From Actinacidiphila sp. DG2A-62 (GTDB taxonomy: Bacteria > Actinomycetota > Actinomycetes > Streptomycetales > Streptomycetaceae), in NCBI RefSeq assembly GCF_035825295.1, contig NZ_JAYMGI010000002.1, positions 2,706,001-2,770,000 of the forward strand: a DNA stretch of 64,000 nt, read 5' to 3'. A model generated the notes under the pieces. That model was given only the letters and a program-made list of their open reading frames with translations, was not told the DNA's origin and made no database searches. The position numbers and the translations under genes are program-made. Of the stretch, positions 54,961-63,468 are shown piece after piece (the first letter of the stretch is position 1; each line of letters starts with the position of its first letter).

Positions 54961-56163
54961 GTGTCCACCGGGACGACCCCCGCCGTCCGGCTCGCCCTGC
55001 CGCGCACGGCCCACCAGGCCAGCAGCTGGGTGGACGACAATTGGGCCGGATGGCTGCAGGCCGGCCTGCGCATCCTGCTCATCGTGGTGATCGCCGTCGT
55101 GCTGCGCCAGGTGGTGCGCCGCGCGATCAGCCGGACCATCGACCGGATGAACCGGGGCGCGGAGGCCGCCGCCGGCACCACGCTGGGCGGCCTGCTGGTC
55201 AACGCCGAGCGGCGCAAGCAGCGCAGCGAGGCGATCGGCTCGGTGCTCAGGAGCGTGGCGTCGTTCCTGATCCTGGGCACCGCGGCGCTGACCGTGCTGT
55301 CGGTGCTGAAGATCAACCTCGCGCCGCTGCTGGCCAGCGCGGGCGTGGCGGGCGTGGCCATCGGCTTCGGCGCCCGCAACCTGGTCACCGACTTCCTGTC
55401 CGGCGTGTTCATGATCCTTGAGGACCAGTACGGCGTCGGCGACGTGATCGACGCGGGCGTGGCCACCGGCACGGTCGTCGAGGTCGGTTTGCGGGTGACC
55501 AAGCTGCGCGGCGACGAGGGCGAGATCTGGTACGTGCGCAACGGCGAGGTCAAGCGGATCGGCAACCTCAGCCAGGGCTGGGCGACCGCGATCGTGGACG
55601 TGCAGGTCGGCGCGGACCAGGACCTGGACCGCGCGCGGTCGGTGATCGCGGCCACCGCCGAGGAGATGACCGAGGCCAGCCCCTGGGACGAGCGGCTGTG
55701 GGAGCCGGTGAAGGTGCTCGGCCTGGCCTCGGTGACCGCGGAGTCGGTGGTCGTGCAGGTCCGGGCCAAGACGATGCCCGGGCAGGCCGCCGAGGTCGCG
55801 CGAGAGTTGCGCTGGCGGATCAAGCGGGCCTTCGACAGGGCCGGGATCGCGATCGTCAGCGGCGCGCCGACGGCCGCGGCGGTGGAGCCGCCGGGCACGG
55901 CGGAGTTCGCGGAGAACGCGGCGGCCGAGAGCGCGGACGGCGACGCGCCGGGCGGCAACGGGTCCACCGGCAACGGCTCGGGCGGCAACGGCTCGGGCGG
56001 CAACGTGCCCCGGCAGTCCGCGGCGGACGCCGACGCCGGCGAGGGACGCGCCCCCACATCGCCCGGGTCGGCCTCCGGCCTCCCCGGCCTCCCGCGCTCC
56101 CGAACTCCCGGGCCTCCCCGCGTTCCCGCGCTCCCCGGCTCCACCCTCCCCGCCCGAAGGTAA
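54961..56163 (+). CDS. MscS-family mechanosensitive ion channel
   Basis: This 400-residue protein starts at GTG 54961 behind CGGAGG. Three spans are visible (LQAGLRILLIVVIAVVLRQVV, 'VLRSVASFLILGTAALTVLSVL', and pore helix 'LLASAGVAGVAIGFGARNLVTDFLSGVFMILEDQYGVGDVIDAG'), followed by the beta domain ('GTVVEVGLRVTKLRGDEGEIWYVRNGEVKRIGNLSQGWA') and the mixed C-terminal domain. The pore helix carries the Gly/Ala packing pattern of MscS. It opens under membrane tension to release solutes in osmotic downshock. The last 100 residues are a Gly/Asn/Ser- then Pro-rich low-complexity tail (repeated GNGSGG) not needed for the channel. Confidence 0.94.
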   Translation: MSTGTTPAVRLALPRTAHQASSWVDDNWAGWLQAGLRILLIVVIAVVLRQVVRRAISRTIDRMNRGAEAAAGTTLGGLLVNAERRKQRSEAIGSVLRSVASFLILGTAALTVLSVLKINLAPLLASAGVAGVAIGFGARNLVTDFLSGVFMILEDQYGVGDVIDAGVATGTVVEVGLRVTKLRGDEGEIWYVRNGEVKRIGNLSQGWATAIVDVQVGADQDLDRARSVIAATAEEMTEASPWDERLWEPVKVLGLASVTAESVVVQVRAKTMPGQAAEVARELRWRIKRAFDRAGIAIVSGAPTAAAVEPPGTAEFAENAAAESADGDAPGGNGSTGNGSGGNGSGGNVPRQSAADADAGEGRAPTSPGSASGLPGLPRSRTPGPPRVPALPGSTLPARR

Positions 56164-56192
56164 CGACTTGGGCGGGAGGGCGCCGAGCCCCC

Positions 56193-56226
56193 TTGACGCT
56201 CCGCCGACAGCGGGCCTACCTTGACG
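56193..56226 (+). promoter_or_regulatory. csn operon promoter elements
   Basis: TTGACG (56193-56198) is followed after 18 bases by TACCTT (56217-56222), and a second TTGACG lies at 56221-56226, 17 bases before TTCCTA (56244-56249). Either pair could be the promoter; the second places its -10 inside the palindromic operator. Confidence 0.55.
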
Positions 56227-56234
56227 TTCGCCAA

Positions 56235-56249
56235 TAGGAAAGTTTCCTA
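56235..56249. promoter_or_regulatory. CsnR-type operator palindrome
   Basis: TAGGAAAGTTTCCTA is a perfect 15-base palindrome 28 bases before the csnR start. AGGAAA-type palindromes are, as I recall, the binding sites of CsnR upstream of chitosanase genes and of its own operon. Position over a predicted -10 fits repression and autoregulation. Confidence 0.75.
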
Positions 56250-56276
56250 ACAGTGAACTGAGGGAGGATGGCGCGC

Positions 56277-57557
56277 ATGGCTGGCACCCCTGGTACGCCG
56301 CGCGTCCTGCGCGCCATGAACGACCGCGCCGCGCTCGACCTCCTGCTGGAGCACGGCACGCTCTCCCGGACCCGGATCGGCAAGCTGACCGGGCTGTCCA
56401 AGCCCACCGCCTCGCAGCTGCTCGCCCGGCTGGAGGCGGCCGGGCTGGTGCTGGCCACCGGCACCACCGCGGGTCGCCCCGGCCCGAACGCCCAGCTGTA
56501 CTCGGTCAATCCGGCCGCCGCCCACGTCGCCGGGCTGGACGTCACCGCCGAGCGGATCAGGGCGGCGGTCGCCGACATCACCGGGCGCACCGTCGGCGAG
56601 TTCCGGCTGCCCACCCCGCAGCACCGCACCGGGAGCACGGTGGAGCAGGTGGTGCGGGCGCTGGACGGCGCGGTGAAGGCGGCCGGGCTGAACCGCGCCG
56701 ACCTGCACCGGGTGGTGATCGGCACGCCGGGCGCCTTCGACCCCAGCACCGGGCGGCTGCGCTACGCCAGCCACCTGCCCGGCTGGCACGGGTCGACGCT
56801 GCTGGACGAGCTGGCCGCGGCGCTGCCGATGCCGCTGGAGTACGACAACGACGTCAACCTCGCCGCCGTCGCCGAGCGGCGGATCGGAGCGGCCCGCGGC
56901 CACGAGGACTTCGTGCTGCTGTGGAACGAGGAGGGCCTGGGCGCGGCCATCGTCCTCGGCGGCCGGCTGCACCGGGGCTGGACCGGCGGCGCGGGCGAGG
57001 TCGGCTTCCTGCCGGTGCCGGGCACGCCGCTGGTGCGCAACGTCACCAAGGCCAACAACGGCGGCTTTCAGGAGCTGGCCGGCTGCAACGCGGTCGTGCG
57101 CACCGCCCGCGAACTCGGCCTGGAGGTCCCGCGCGGCAGCCAGCCGGACGCGGCGGCGGCGCTGCTGCGCGCGGCGGCAGCGGCAGCGGCGAGCGCCGAC
57201 GAGGACACCGGCGAGGACACCGGCCAGGGCAGCGCCCAAACCACCGGCCGGGACGCCGACCGGGACGCCGACCGGGAGGCGTACGCCGAGCTGCTGGCCC
57301 GCTGCGCCACCGGGCACGCGATCGGCCTCGCCTCGGTCGTCGCGCTGCTCGACCCCGAGCTGATCGTGCTGGCGGGCGGCGTGGCCGCGGCCGGCGGCGA
57401 GCCGCTGCGCGCGCTGATCCAGTCCGAGCTGGCCGAACTGGCCGTGCCGCGGCCCCGGCTGGTGATGGGCGAGGTCGCCGCGCACCCGGTGCTGACCGGC
57501 GCGCTGGAGAGCGCGCTCGCCACCACACGCGACGAGGTGTTCGACACCTCGCGCTGA
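56277..57557 (+). CDS. csnR: ROK-family transcriptional repressor CsnR
   Basis: This protein of about 426 residues has an N-terminal winged HTH ('VLRAMNDRAALDLLLEHGTLSRTRIGKLTGLSKPTASQLLARLEAAGLV') and a ROK sugar-kinase-like domain ('VAGLDVTAERIRAAVADITGRTVGEF', 'VVIGTPGAFDPSTGRLRYASHLPGW', 'DNDVNLAAVAERRIGAA'). The Cys-rich zinc motif of ROK kinases is absent. An insertion rich in Ala, Asp and Glu (about 300-325) is unusual. ATG 56277 (MAGTPGTPRVLRAMNDR) is nine bases after GGAGG; ATG 56268 abuts the ribosome site. By order of genes it is CsnR, the chitosan/glucosamine-oligomer repressor known from Streptomyces. Confidence 0.88.
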   Translation: MAGTPGTPRVLRAMNDRAALDLLLEHGTLSRTRIGKLTGLSKPTASQLLARLEAAGLVLATGTTAGRPGPNAQLYSVNPAAAHVAGLDVTAERIRAAVADITGRTVGEFRLPTPQHRTGSTVEQVVRALDGAVKAAGLNRADLHRVVIGTPGAFDPSTGRLRYASHLPGWHGSTLLDELAAALPMPLEYDNDVNLAAVAERRIGAARGHEDFVLLWNEEGLGAAIVLGGRLHRGWTGGAGEVGFLPVPGTPLVRNVTKANNGGFQELAGCNAVVRTARELGLEVPRGSQPDAAAALLRAAAAAAASADEDTGEDTGQGSAQTTGRDADRDADREAYAELLARCATGHAIGLASVVALLDPELIVLAGGVAAAGGEPLRALIQSELAELAVPRPRLVMGEVAAHPVLTGALESALATTRDEVFDTSR

Positions 57558-57787
57558 CCCGAGACACACGACCCCAGACACACGACCCGAGACACACGCC
57601 CCCAGCCCCCGCGACCCCCGTCCGTCGACCCCGGCCCGCGGACCGGAACCCACCCGACCACCCGCAGCGGAACGGCCCCCGCCGTCCCGTCGGCACCGCA
57701 CACCCTCACGCACCCGAGACCCGCGCCCCCGACGAGCACCCCGCACACCTCGCGCACCCCGCCACGCACCCCCCGGAGGTAAGAGCA
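57558..57787 (+). other. 230-base spacer with GAGACACACGACCC repeats
   Basis: Three near-copies of GAGACACACGACCC lie at 57561-57601, then Pro-codon-like CCC-rich sequence. No gene, operator palindrome or terminator is visible. A GGAGG ribosome site for csnE lies at its end. Confidence 0.5.
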
Positions 57788-59119
57788 GTGTCCCGTTTGA
57801 CGAAGGCGACGGCCGCGCTCGCGGCGACCGCCGCGATCACCCTGCTCGCGGCCGCGTGCACCGGGCAGAGCACCGGCTCGGCGAGCGACGACGCGGGCAA
57901 GGACGTCACCATCACCTTCTGGCACGGCTGGTCCGCGCCGAACGAGCTGAAGGCGATCGACGACGACGTCGCCCGGTTCGAGAAGGCGCACCCCACCATC
58001 CACGTCAAGGTGCAGGGCAACATCACCGACGACAAGATCAACCAGGCGCTGCGGGCCGGCGGCGGCCGGGCGCCGGACGTGGTGTCCTCCTTCACCACCG
58101 ACAACGTCGGCCAGTTCTGCTCCTCCGGCGCCCTCGCCGACCTCGCGCCGTTCCTGGCCGGGGACCGCATCGACCCCGCGACGACGTTCCCCAAGCCGAT
58201 GCTGGAGTACACCCAGTACCAGGGCAAGCGCTGCGCCCTGCCGCTGCTCGGCGACGCCTACGGCCTCTACTACAACAAGAAGGCGTTCGCCGCGGCCGGC
58301 ATCACGCACCCGCCGAGGACGCTCAGCGAGTTCAAGGCCGACGCGGTCGCGCTGACGAAGCCCAAGGGCGATACGTACACGCAGCTCGGCTTCATGCCGG
58401 ACTTCCACGGCTACGAGTCGACCACCACCCACCTGGCCGCGCAGTGGGGCGTGACGTACTTCGACGCGGACGGCAGGTCCCAGGTCGCCAAGGACCCCGG
58501 CTTCGCCGCGATGTTCCGCTGGCAGCAGGACATGGTGGCCGCGCTCGGCGGCTTCGCGAAGCTGGAGCGGTACCGCACCACCTTCGGGGACGAGTTCGGC
58601 GCCAAGAACCCGCTGCAGACCGGGCAGGTCGCGATGGGCATCGACGGCGAGTGGCGCCTCGGCATGGCCCGGGACGCCGGGATGGAGGACCTGGGTGTGG
58701 CGCCCTTCCCGGTGCCCGACGACCAGGCCGCCACGTACGGCAAGGGCTATCTGTCCGGCACGATCATCGGCATCGCGTCGACCAGCGCGAAGAAGAACGC
58801 CGCCTGGCAGCTGGTGAAGTTCATGACCACCGACACCGACGCGGTGGTGTCCTTCGCCGACGCCATCCACAACGTCCCCTCCACGCTGGCCGCGCTCAGG
58901 TCGCCGAAGCTGGACCAGGACCCGGGATTTCGCACCTTCATCGCCATCGCGCAGAACCCGCACAGCACCACCACCCCGCCCAGCGTCAACGGCGGCGCCT
59001 ACCAGTTGACGCTGCAGGACTTCGGCTACGCCTACGAGTCCGGCAGGTCCAAGAACCTCCAGGCCGGCTTGCGGGGCGTCGACGCGCAGGTCGACAAGGA
59101 CATCGCGCAGGCCCGCTGA
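57788..59119 (+). CDS. csnE: Sugar-binding lipoprotein of ABC importer (CsnE)
   Basis: This 443-residue protein starts at GTG 57788 behind GGAGG. The lipoprotein signal ends LLAAACTGQST (lipobox AAAC). The family 1 extracellular solute-binding fold shows 'DVTITFWHGWSAPNELKAIDDDVARFEKAHPTIHVKVQ', 'GGRAPDVVSSFTTDNV', 'LPLLGDAYGLYYNKKAFAAAGIT' and 'GQVAMGIDGEWRLGMA'. It captures oligosaccharides outside the membrane and delivers them to the two permeases downstream. By position it is CsnE, the proposed chitosan-oligomer receptor. Its stop overlaps the ATG of csnF (TGATG). Confidence 0.9.
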   Translation: MSRLTKATAALAATAAITLLAAACTGQSTGSASDDAGKDVTITFWHGWSAPNELKAIDDDVARFEKAHPTIHVKVQGNITDDKINQALRAGGGRAPDVVSSFTTDNVGQFCSSGALADLAPFLAGDRIDPATTFPKPMLEYTQYQGKRCALPLLGDAYGLYYNKKAFAAAGITHPPRTLSEFKADAVALTKPKGDTYTQLGFMPDFHGYESTTTHLAAQWGVTYFDADGRSQVAKDPGFAAMFRWQQDMVAALGGFAKLERYRTTFGDEFGAKNPLQTGQVAMGIDGEWRLGMARDAGMEDLGVAPFPVPDDQAATYGKGYLSGTIIGIASTSAKKNAAWQLVKFMTTDTDAVVSFADAIHNVPSTLAALRSPKLDQDPGFRTFIAIAQNPHSTTTPPSVNGGAYQLTLQDFGYAYESGRSKNLQAGLRGVDAQVDKDIAQAR

Positions 59120-60069
59120 TGAGCGCCGCCGTCCACCCCCTGCTGCGCGCCAAGCGGCGCCGGAGCGCCCTGCGCACCCTGGCGTTCCTGTCGCCGTGGA
59201 TCGTCGGGTTCTGCGTCTTCTTCGGCTACCCGCTGGTCTCCACCGTCTACTTCTCGTTCATGCACTACAACGGCATCAACGCGCCGACGTGGACGGGCGG
59301 GAAGAACTGGACCTACGTCTTCACCGACTACCCCTTCTTCTGGCCCGCGCTGCGCAACACGCTGTGGCTGGTCGTGGTGACGGTCACGCTGCGGGTGGTC
59401 TTCGGACTCGGCATCGGGCTGCTGATCACGAAGGTCAAGACCGGCGCGGGCTTCTTCAGGACCGCCTTCTACCTGCCGTACCTGGCCCCGCCGGTGGCCG
59501 CCACCATGGCCTTCGTCTTCCTGCTCAACCCCGGCACCGGGCCGGTCGACCACCTGCTCGGCGGGATCGGGCTGCCGACCCCCGGCTGGTTCACCGACCC
59601 GCACTGGGCCAAGCCGGCGCTGACCGTGCTGGCGCTGTGGGGCATCGGCGACCTGATGGTGATCTTCATGGCCGCGCTGCTCGACGTGCCCAGGGAGCAG
59701 TACGAGGCGGCCGAGCTGGACGGCGCCGGCGCGTGGCAGCGGTTCCGCTTCGTGACGCTGCCGACCATCTCGCCGATCGTGATGTTCGCGGTGGTCACCG
59801 GGGTCATCCAGACCATGCAGTACTACACGCAGCCCATGGTCGCCGGGAAGGTCGCCAGCGGCGTGATCGGCAACTCCGGGCAGCAGTTCGAGCCCGGCTA
59901 CCCCGACAAGTCGACGCTGACGCTGCCCCAGCTGGTCTACAGCGAAGGCTTCCAGCACTTCGACTACGGCGCCGCGTGCGTCATCGCGCTGGTGCTCTTC
60001 GCCCTGTCCATGGCGTTCACCGCGCTGCTCATGCGCCGCCGCAGCGGCTTCCTGTCGGCAGAGGACTGA
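59119..60069 (+). CDS. csnF: Sugar ABC transporter permease CsnF (MalF type)
   Basis: This 316-residue protein has six membrane segments beginning 'LRTLAFLSPWIVGFCVFFGYPLVSTVYFSF'. The EAA loop that contacts the ATPase is 'EAAELDGAGAWQRFRFVTLPTISPI'. It is the first of the two permeases of a CUT1 carbohydrate importer. It overlaps csnE by one base and is followed by csnG after five bases. No ATP-binding gene is in the operon; Streptomyces CUT1 systems share the MsiK ATPase encoded elsewhere. Confidence 0.93.
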   Translation: MSAAVHPLLRAKRRRSALRTLAFLSPWIVGFCVFFGYPLVSTVYFSFMHYNGINAPTWTGGKNWTYVFTDYPFFWPALRNTLWLVVVTVTLRVVFGLGIGLLITKVKTGAGFFRTAFYLPYLAPPVAATMAFVFLLNPGTGPVDHLLGGIGLPTPGWFTDPHWAKPALTVLALWGIGDLMVIFMAALLDVPREQYEAAELDGAGAWQRFRFVTLPTISPIVMFAVVTGVIQTMQYYTQPMVAGKVASGVIGNSGQQFEPGYPDKSTLTLPQLVYSEGFQHFDYGAACVIALVLFALSMAFTALLMRRRSGFLSAED

Positions 60070-60074
60070 TCGCC

Positions 60075-60983
60075 ATGACCCAGGCCACCCTCACCCGTGA
60101 CGCCGCCGCGGCCGGACCCGGCTCCGCCGCCGACCCGCGCGCCCGGCGCGCGCTGCGCCGCCGCCGCGCACTGCACTGGATCGGCGTGCACGCGCTCGCC
60201 GTCGCCGCCGCCGCGTTCTTCGTCCTGCCCTTCGTGTTCGTGCTGCTGACCGCGCTGATGAGCGACAACCAGGCGCTGACCCGCGACCTGTGGCCGCACC
60301 CGTTCCAGTGGTCGAACTTCAGCACCGTGTGGCACACCCCGGGTTTCCTGACCTGGTGGCGCAACACCGTGCTGTACGCGGTCGGCGGGACGGTGCTGAC
60401 GGTCGTCTCGTCGCTGCCGGTGGCGTACGCGCTGGCCACGTTCCGATTCCGCGGCCGCAACCTGGTCATGGTGCTGGTGATCTCGACGATGATGCTGCCG
60501 CCGCAGGTGGTGATCATCCCGATGTACCTGTTCTGGACCAAGCAGATGGGGATGGACGGCACGCTGTGGCCGCTGGTCGTCCCGATGGCCTTCGGCGACG
60601 CCTTCACCATCTTCCTGCTGCGTCAGTTCCTGCTGACCGTGCCCAGGGAGTACACCGAGGCCGCCCGCGTCGACGGCTGCGGCGAGCTGCGCACCCTGCT
60701 CACCGTGATCGTGCCGATGATCAGGCCGGCCATCGCGGCGGTCGCGCTGTTCCAGTTCTTCTCCTGCTGGAACGACTACTTCGGGCCGCAGATCTACGCC
60801 AGCTCCAACCCGGCGGCCTGGACGCTCAGCTACGGCCTGGAGTCGTTCAAGGGCGCCCACCACACCAACTGGAATCTGACCATGGCCGCGACCGTTCTCG
60901 TGATGGCCCCGGTGATCGTGGTCTTCTTCTTCGCGCAAAAGGCCTTCATCGAAGGCGTGACCCTGACGGGAGTCAAGGGATGA
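60075..60983 (+). CDS. csnG: Sugar ABC transporter permease CsnG (MalG type)
   Basis: This 302-residue protein has six spans and the EAA loop 'EAARVDGCGELRTLLTVIVPMIRPAIAAVALFQFFSCWNDYFGP'. It completes the CUT1 permease pair with csnF. The stop overlaps the start of csnH (ATGA), indicating translational coupling of import and intracellular processing. Confidence 0.93.
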   Translation: MTQATLTRDAAAAGPGSAADPRARRALRRRRALHWIGVHALAVAAAAFFVLPFVFVLLTALMSDNQALTRDLWPHPFQWSNFSTVWHTPGFLTWWRNTVLYAVGGTVLTVVSSLPVAYALATFRFRGRNLVMVLVISTMMLPPQVVIIPMYLFWTKQMGMDGTLWPLVVPMAFGDAFTIFLLRQFLLTVPREYTEAARVDGCGELRTLLTVIVPMIRPAIAAVALFQFFSCWNDYFGPQIYASSNPAAWTLSYGLESFKGAHHTNWNLTMAATVLVMAPVIVVFFFAQKAFIEGVTLTGVKG

Positions 60984-62257
60984 AACTGGCAGTCGTGGGC
61001 GGCGGTTCCACGTACACCCCCGAACTGGTCGACGGGTTCGCGCGGTTGCGCGACACCCTGCCGGTGTCGGAGCTCGCGCTGGTCGACCCGGCCGCGGACC
61101 GGCTGGAGCTGGTCGGCGGGCTGGCCCGGCGGATCTTCGCCAAGCAGGGCCACCCCGCGGTCGTGACCACCACCTCCGACCTGGAGGCGGGCGTCGAGGG
61201 CGCGGACGCGGTGCTGCTGCAGCTGCGGGTCGGCGGCCAGACGGCCCGCAACCAGGACGAGACGTGGCCGCTGGAGTGCGGTTGCGTCGGCCAGGAGACC
61301 ACCGGCGCCGGCGGCCTGGCCAAGGCGCTGCGCACCGTGCCCGTCGTGCTCGACATCGCCGAGCGGGTGCGCAGGACCGCGCCCGACGCGTGGATCATCG
61401 ACTTCACCAACCCGGTCGGCATCGTCACCCGGGCGCTGCTGCAGGCCGGGCACCGCGCGGTCGGCCTGTGCAACGTGGCGATCGGCTTCCAGCGCAAGTT
61501 CGCCGCGCTGCTGGACGTGGCGCCCGAGGACCTGCACCTGGACCACGTGGGCCTGAACCACCTGACCTGGGAGCGCGCGGTGCGGCTCGGCGGCCCGGAC
61601 GGCGAGGACGTGCTGCCGCGGCTGCTGGCCGAGCACGGCGACTCCCTCGCCGACGACCTGCACCTGCCGCGGCGGATCGTGGACCGGCTCGGCGTGGTGC
61701 CCTCCTACTACCTGCGCTACTTCTACGCGCACGACGAGGTGGTGCGCGAGCTGGGCAGCAAGCCGTCGCGGGCCGCCGAGGTGGCCGCGATGGAGAAGCA
61801 GCTGCTGGAGATGTACGGCGACCCGGCGCTGGAGGAGAAGCCGGAACTGCTGTCCAAGCGCGGCGGCGCCTACTACTCGGAGGCGGCCGTGGCGCTGGCC
61901 GCCTCGCTGCTGCGCCCGGCATCCGCGGGCCTCGGCGGCGACGTGCAGGTGGTCAACGCCCACAACAACGGCACGCTGCCCTTCCTGCCGGACGACGCGG
62001 TGATCGAGGTGCCCGCCACGGTGGACTCCACCGGTGTGGCGCCGCTGCCGGTCGCGCCGCTGGAGCCGCTGTACGCGGGGCTGGTGGCGAACGTGACCGC
62101 GTACGAGGAGCTGGCCCTGGAGGCGGCGCTGCGCGGCGGCCGGGACCGGGTGTTCACCGCACTGCTCGCCCACCCGCTGATCGGGCAGTACGAGTACGCC
62201 GAGGGCCTGACCGACCGTCTGATCGCGCACAACCGGGAGCACCTGGCGTGGGCCTGA
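60980..62257 (+). CDS. csnH: GH4-family 6-phospho-glycosidase-like enzyme CsnH
   Basis: This 425-residue protein has an NAD-binding Rossmann start (KLAVVGGGSTYTPELVDGFA) and GH4 marks: 'NQDETWPLECGCVGQETTGAGGLAKALRTVP', 'IIDFTNPVGIVTRALLQ', the Mn-ligand Cys in 'AVGLCNVAIGF' and the His in 'HVGLNHLTWERAV'. GH4 enzymes oxidise C3 transiently to cleave glycosides, usually 6-phospho-beta-glucosides. In this operon an amino-sugar disaccharide, perhaps phosphorylated by CsnK, is the likely substrate (inference). It overlaps csnK by 10 bases. Confidence 0.93.
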   Translation: MKLAVVGGGSTYTPELVDGFARLRDTLPVSELALVDPAADRLELVGGLARRIFAKQGHPAVVTTTSDLEAGVEGADAVLLQLRVGGQTARNQDETWPLECGCVGQETTGAGGLAKALRTVPVVLDIAERVRRTAPDAWIIDFTNPVGIVTRALLQAGHRAVGLCNVAIGFQRKFAALLDVAPEDLHLDHVGLNHLTWERAVRLGGPDGEDVLPRLLAEHGDSLADDLHLPRRIVDRLGVVPSYYLRYFYAHDEVVRELGSKPSRAAEVAAMEKQLLEMYGDPALEEKPELLSKRGGAYYSEAAVALAASLLRPASAGLGGDVQVVNAHNNGTLPFLPDDAVIEVPATVDSTGVAPLPVAPLEPLYAGLVANVTAYEELALEAALRGGRDRVFTALLAHPLIGQYEYAEGLTDRLIAHNREHLAWA

Positions 62258-63291
62258 CCTTCCCCGAGGGCCCGCCGCCGACCGGGGGCGCGCAGCCGCT
62301 GGTGGCCGGCGGCGTCCTCGCCGTGGACGCGGGCAACAGCAAGACCGACGTGGCGCTGGTCGCCGCCGACGGGACGGTGCTCGGCGCCGCCCGCGGCGGC
62401 GGCTTCCAGCCGCCGGTGGTCGGCGTCGCGGCGGCGGTCGGCACGGTCGCGGAGATCGTGGAGCGGGCGGCGGCCGACGCCGGGCTGAAGGTCGAGGGGC
62501 CCGGCGGCCGGCCGCTGACCGCGCACACCTCGGCGTGCCTGGCCAACGCCGACCTGCCGGTGGAGGAGCAGAGGCTGGGCGAAGCGCTGCACGCGCTGGG
62601 CTGGTCGCGGCGGACCACGATCGCCAACGACACCTTCGCGATCCTGCGGGCCGGCGTGGACGCCCCGCGCGGCGTCGCGGTGGTCTGCGGGGCCGGCATC
62701 AACTGCGTGGGGATGCTGCCCGACGGGCGCACCGCGCGCTTCCCGGCGCTCGGCCGGCTCTCCGGCGACTGGGGCGGCGGGGCGGGCCTGGCCGAGGAGG
62801 CGCTGTGGTACGCCGCCCGCGCCGAGGACGGCCGCGGGGAGCCGACGGAGCTGGCCCGTACGCTGCCGGCGCACTTCGGCCTGGACTCGATGTACGCGCT
62901 GATCGAGGCGCTGCACCTGGAGCGCATCCCGCCCGCCGCACGGCACGAGCTGACACCGGTGCTCTTCGCCACCTGCGACGCGGGCGACCCGGTGGCGCGG
63001 CGGGTGCTGGACCGCCAGGCGGAGGAGATCGTGCTGCTGGCCGCGGTCGCGCTCGGGCGGCTCGGCCTGCTGGACGAGGAGGCCGACGTGGTGCTGGGCG
63101 GCGGGGTGCTGGCCGCGCGGCACCCGTACCTGATGGACGCGCTCACCCGGCGGCTGGCCGCCCGCGCGCCCAGGGCCCGTCCGCACGTGGTGACCGCTCC
63201 CCCGGTGCTGGGCGCGGCGCTGCTGGGCCTGGACCGCACGTCCGCCCCGGCGCGGGCGCACGCGCGGCTGCGCGCCCACTACGGCGCCTGA
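62248..63291 (+). CDS. csnK: BadF/BadG/NAGK-type sugar kinase CsnK
   Basis: This 347-residue actin-fold kinase starts at GTG 62248 behind GGGAG. The phosphate-1 motif is 'GVLAVDAGNSKTDVALVAADGTVLG', with connect-type 'RTTIANDTFAILRAG' and phosphate-2 'GVAVVCGAGINCVGM'. 'LGRLSGDWGGGAGLAEEALWYAARAEDGR' and adenosine-motif 'EEADVVLGGGVLAARHPYLMDALTRRL' follow. The family contains eukaryotic-type N-acetylglucosamine kinases. Together with CsnH it should phosphorylate an imported amino sugar. It is the last gene of the operon. No clear terminator hairpin is seen after it. Confidence 0.9.
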   Translation: MGLTFPEGPPPTGGAQPLVAGGVLAVDAGNSKTDVALVAADGTVLGAARGGGFQPPVVGVAAAVGTVAEIVERAAADAGLKVEGPGGRPLTAHTSACLANADLPVEEQRLGEALHALGWSRRTTIANDTFAILRAGVDAPRGVAVVCGAGINCVGMLPDGRTARFPALGRLSGDWGGGAGLAEEALWYAARAEDGRGEPTELARTLPAHFGLDSMYALIEALHLERIPPAARHELTPVLFATCDAGDPVARRVLDRQAEEIVLLAAVALGRLGLLDEEADVVLGGGVLAARHPYLMDALTRRLAARAPRARPHVVTAPPVLGAALLGLDRTSAPARAHARLRAHYGA

Positions 63292-63468
63292 GCGGCGGCG
63301 CCGGCCGGGCCGGTGACGATCCGGTGCCGATCGGGCGGAACCGGCGGGGTCCCGGGCGGCGTGTGGGCTGTCGGGGGCCCGGGGAGGATGATCCCGGGCA
63401 CGCTGGAGCAGCATGCCCGGCGACAGCCATACTGCTGGTCCACAGCGGTATTCGCAGGGGGAGGGTGC

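Noticed and set aside
56164..63291. A secondary-metabolite or horizontally acquired sugar cluster
   Set aside because: Composition matches the surroundings and the gene order is that of the core Streptomyces csn operon; no integrase or repeat borders are visible.
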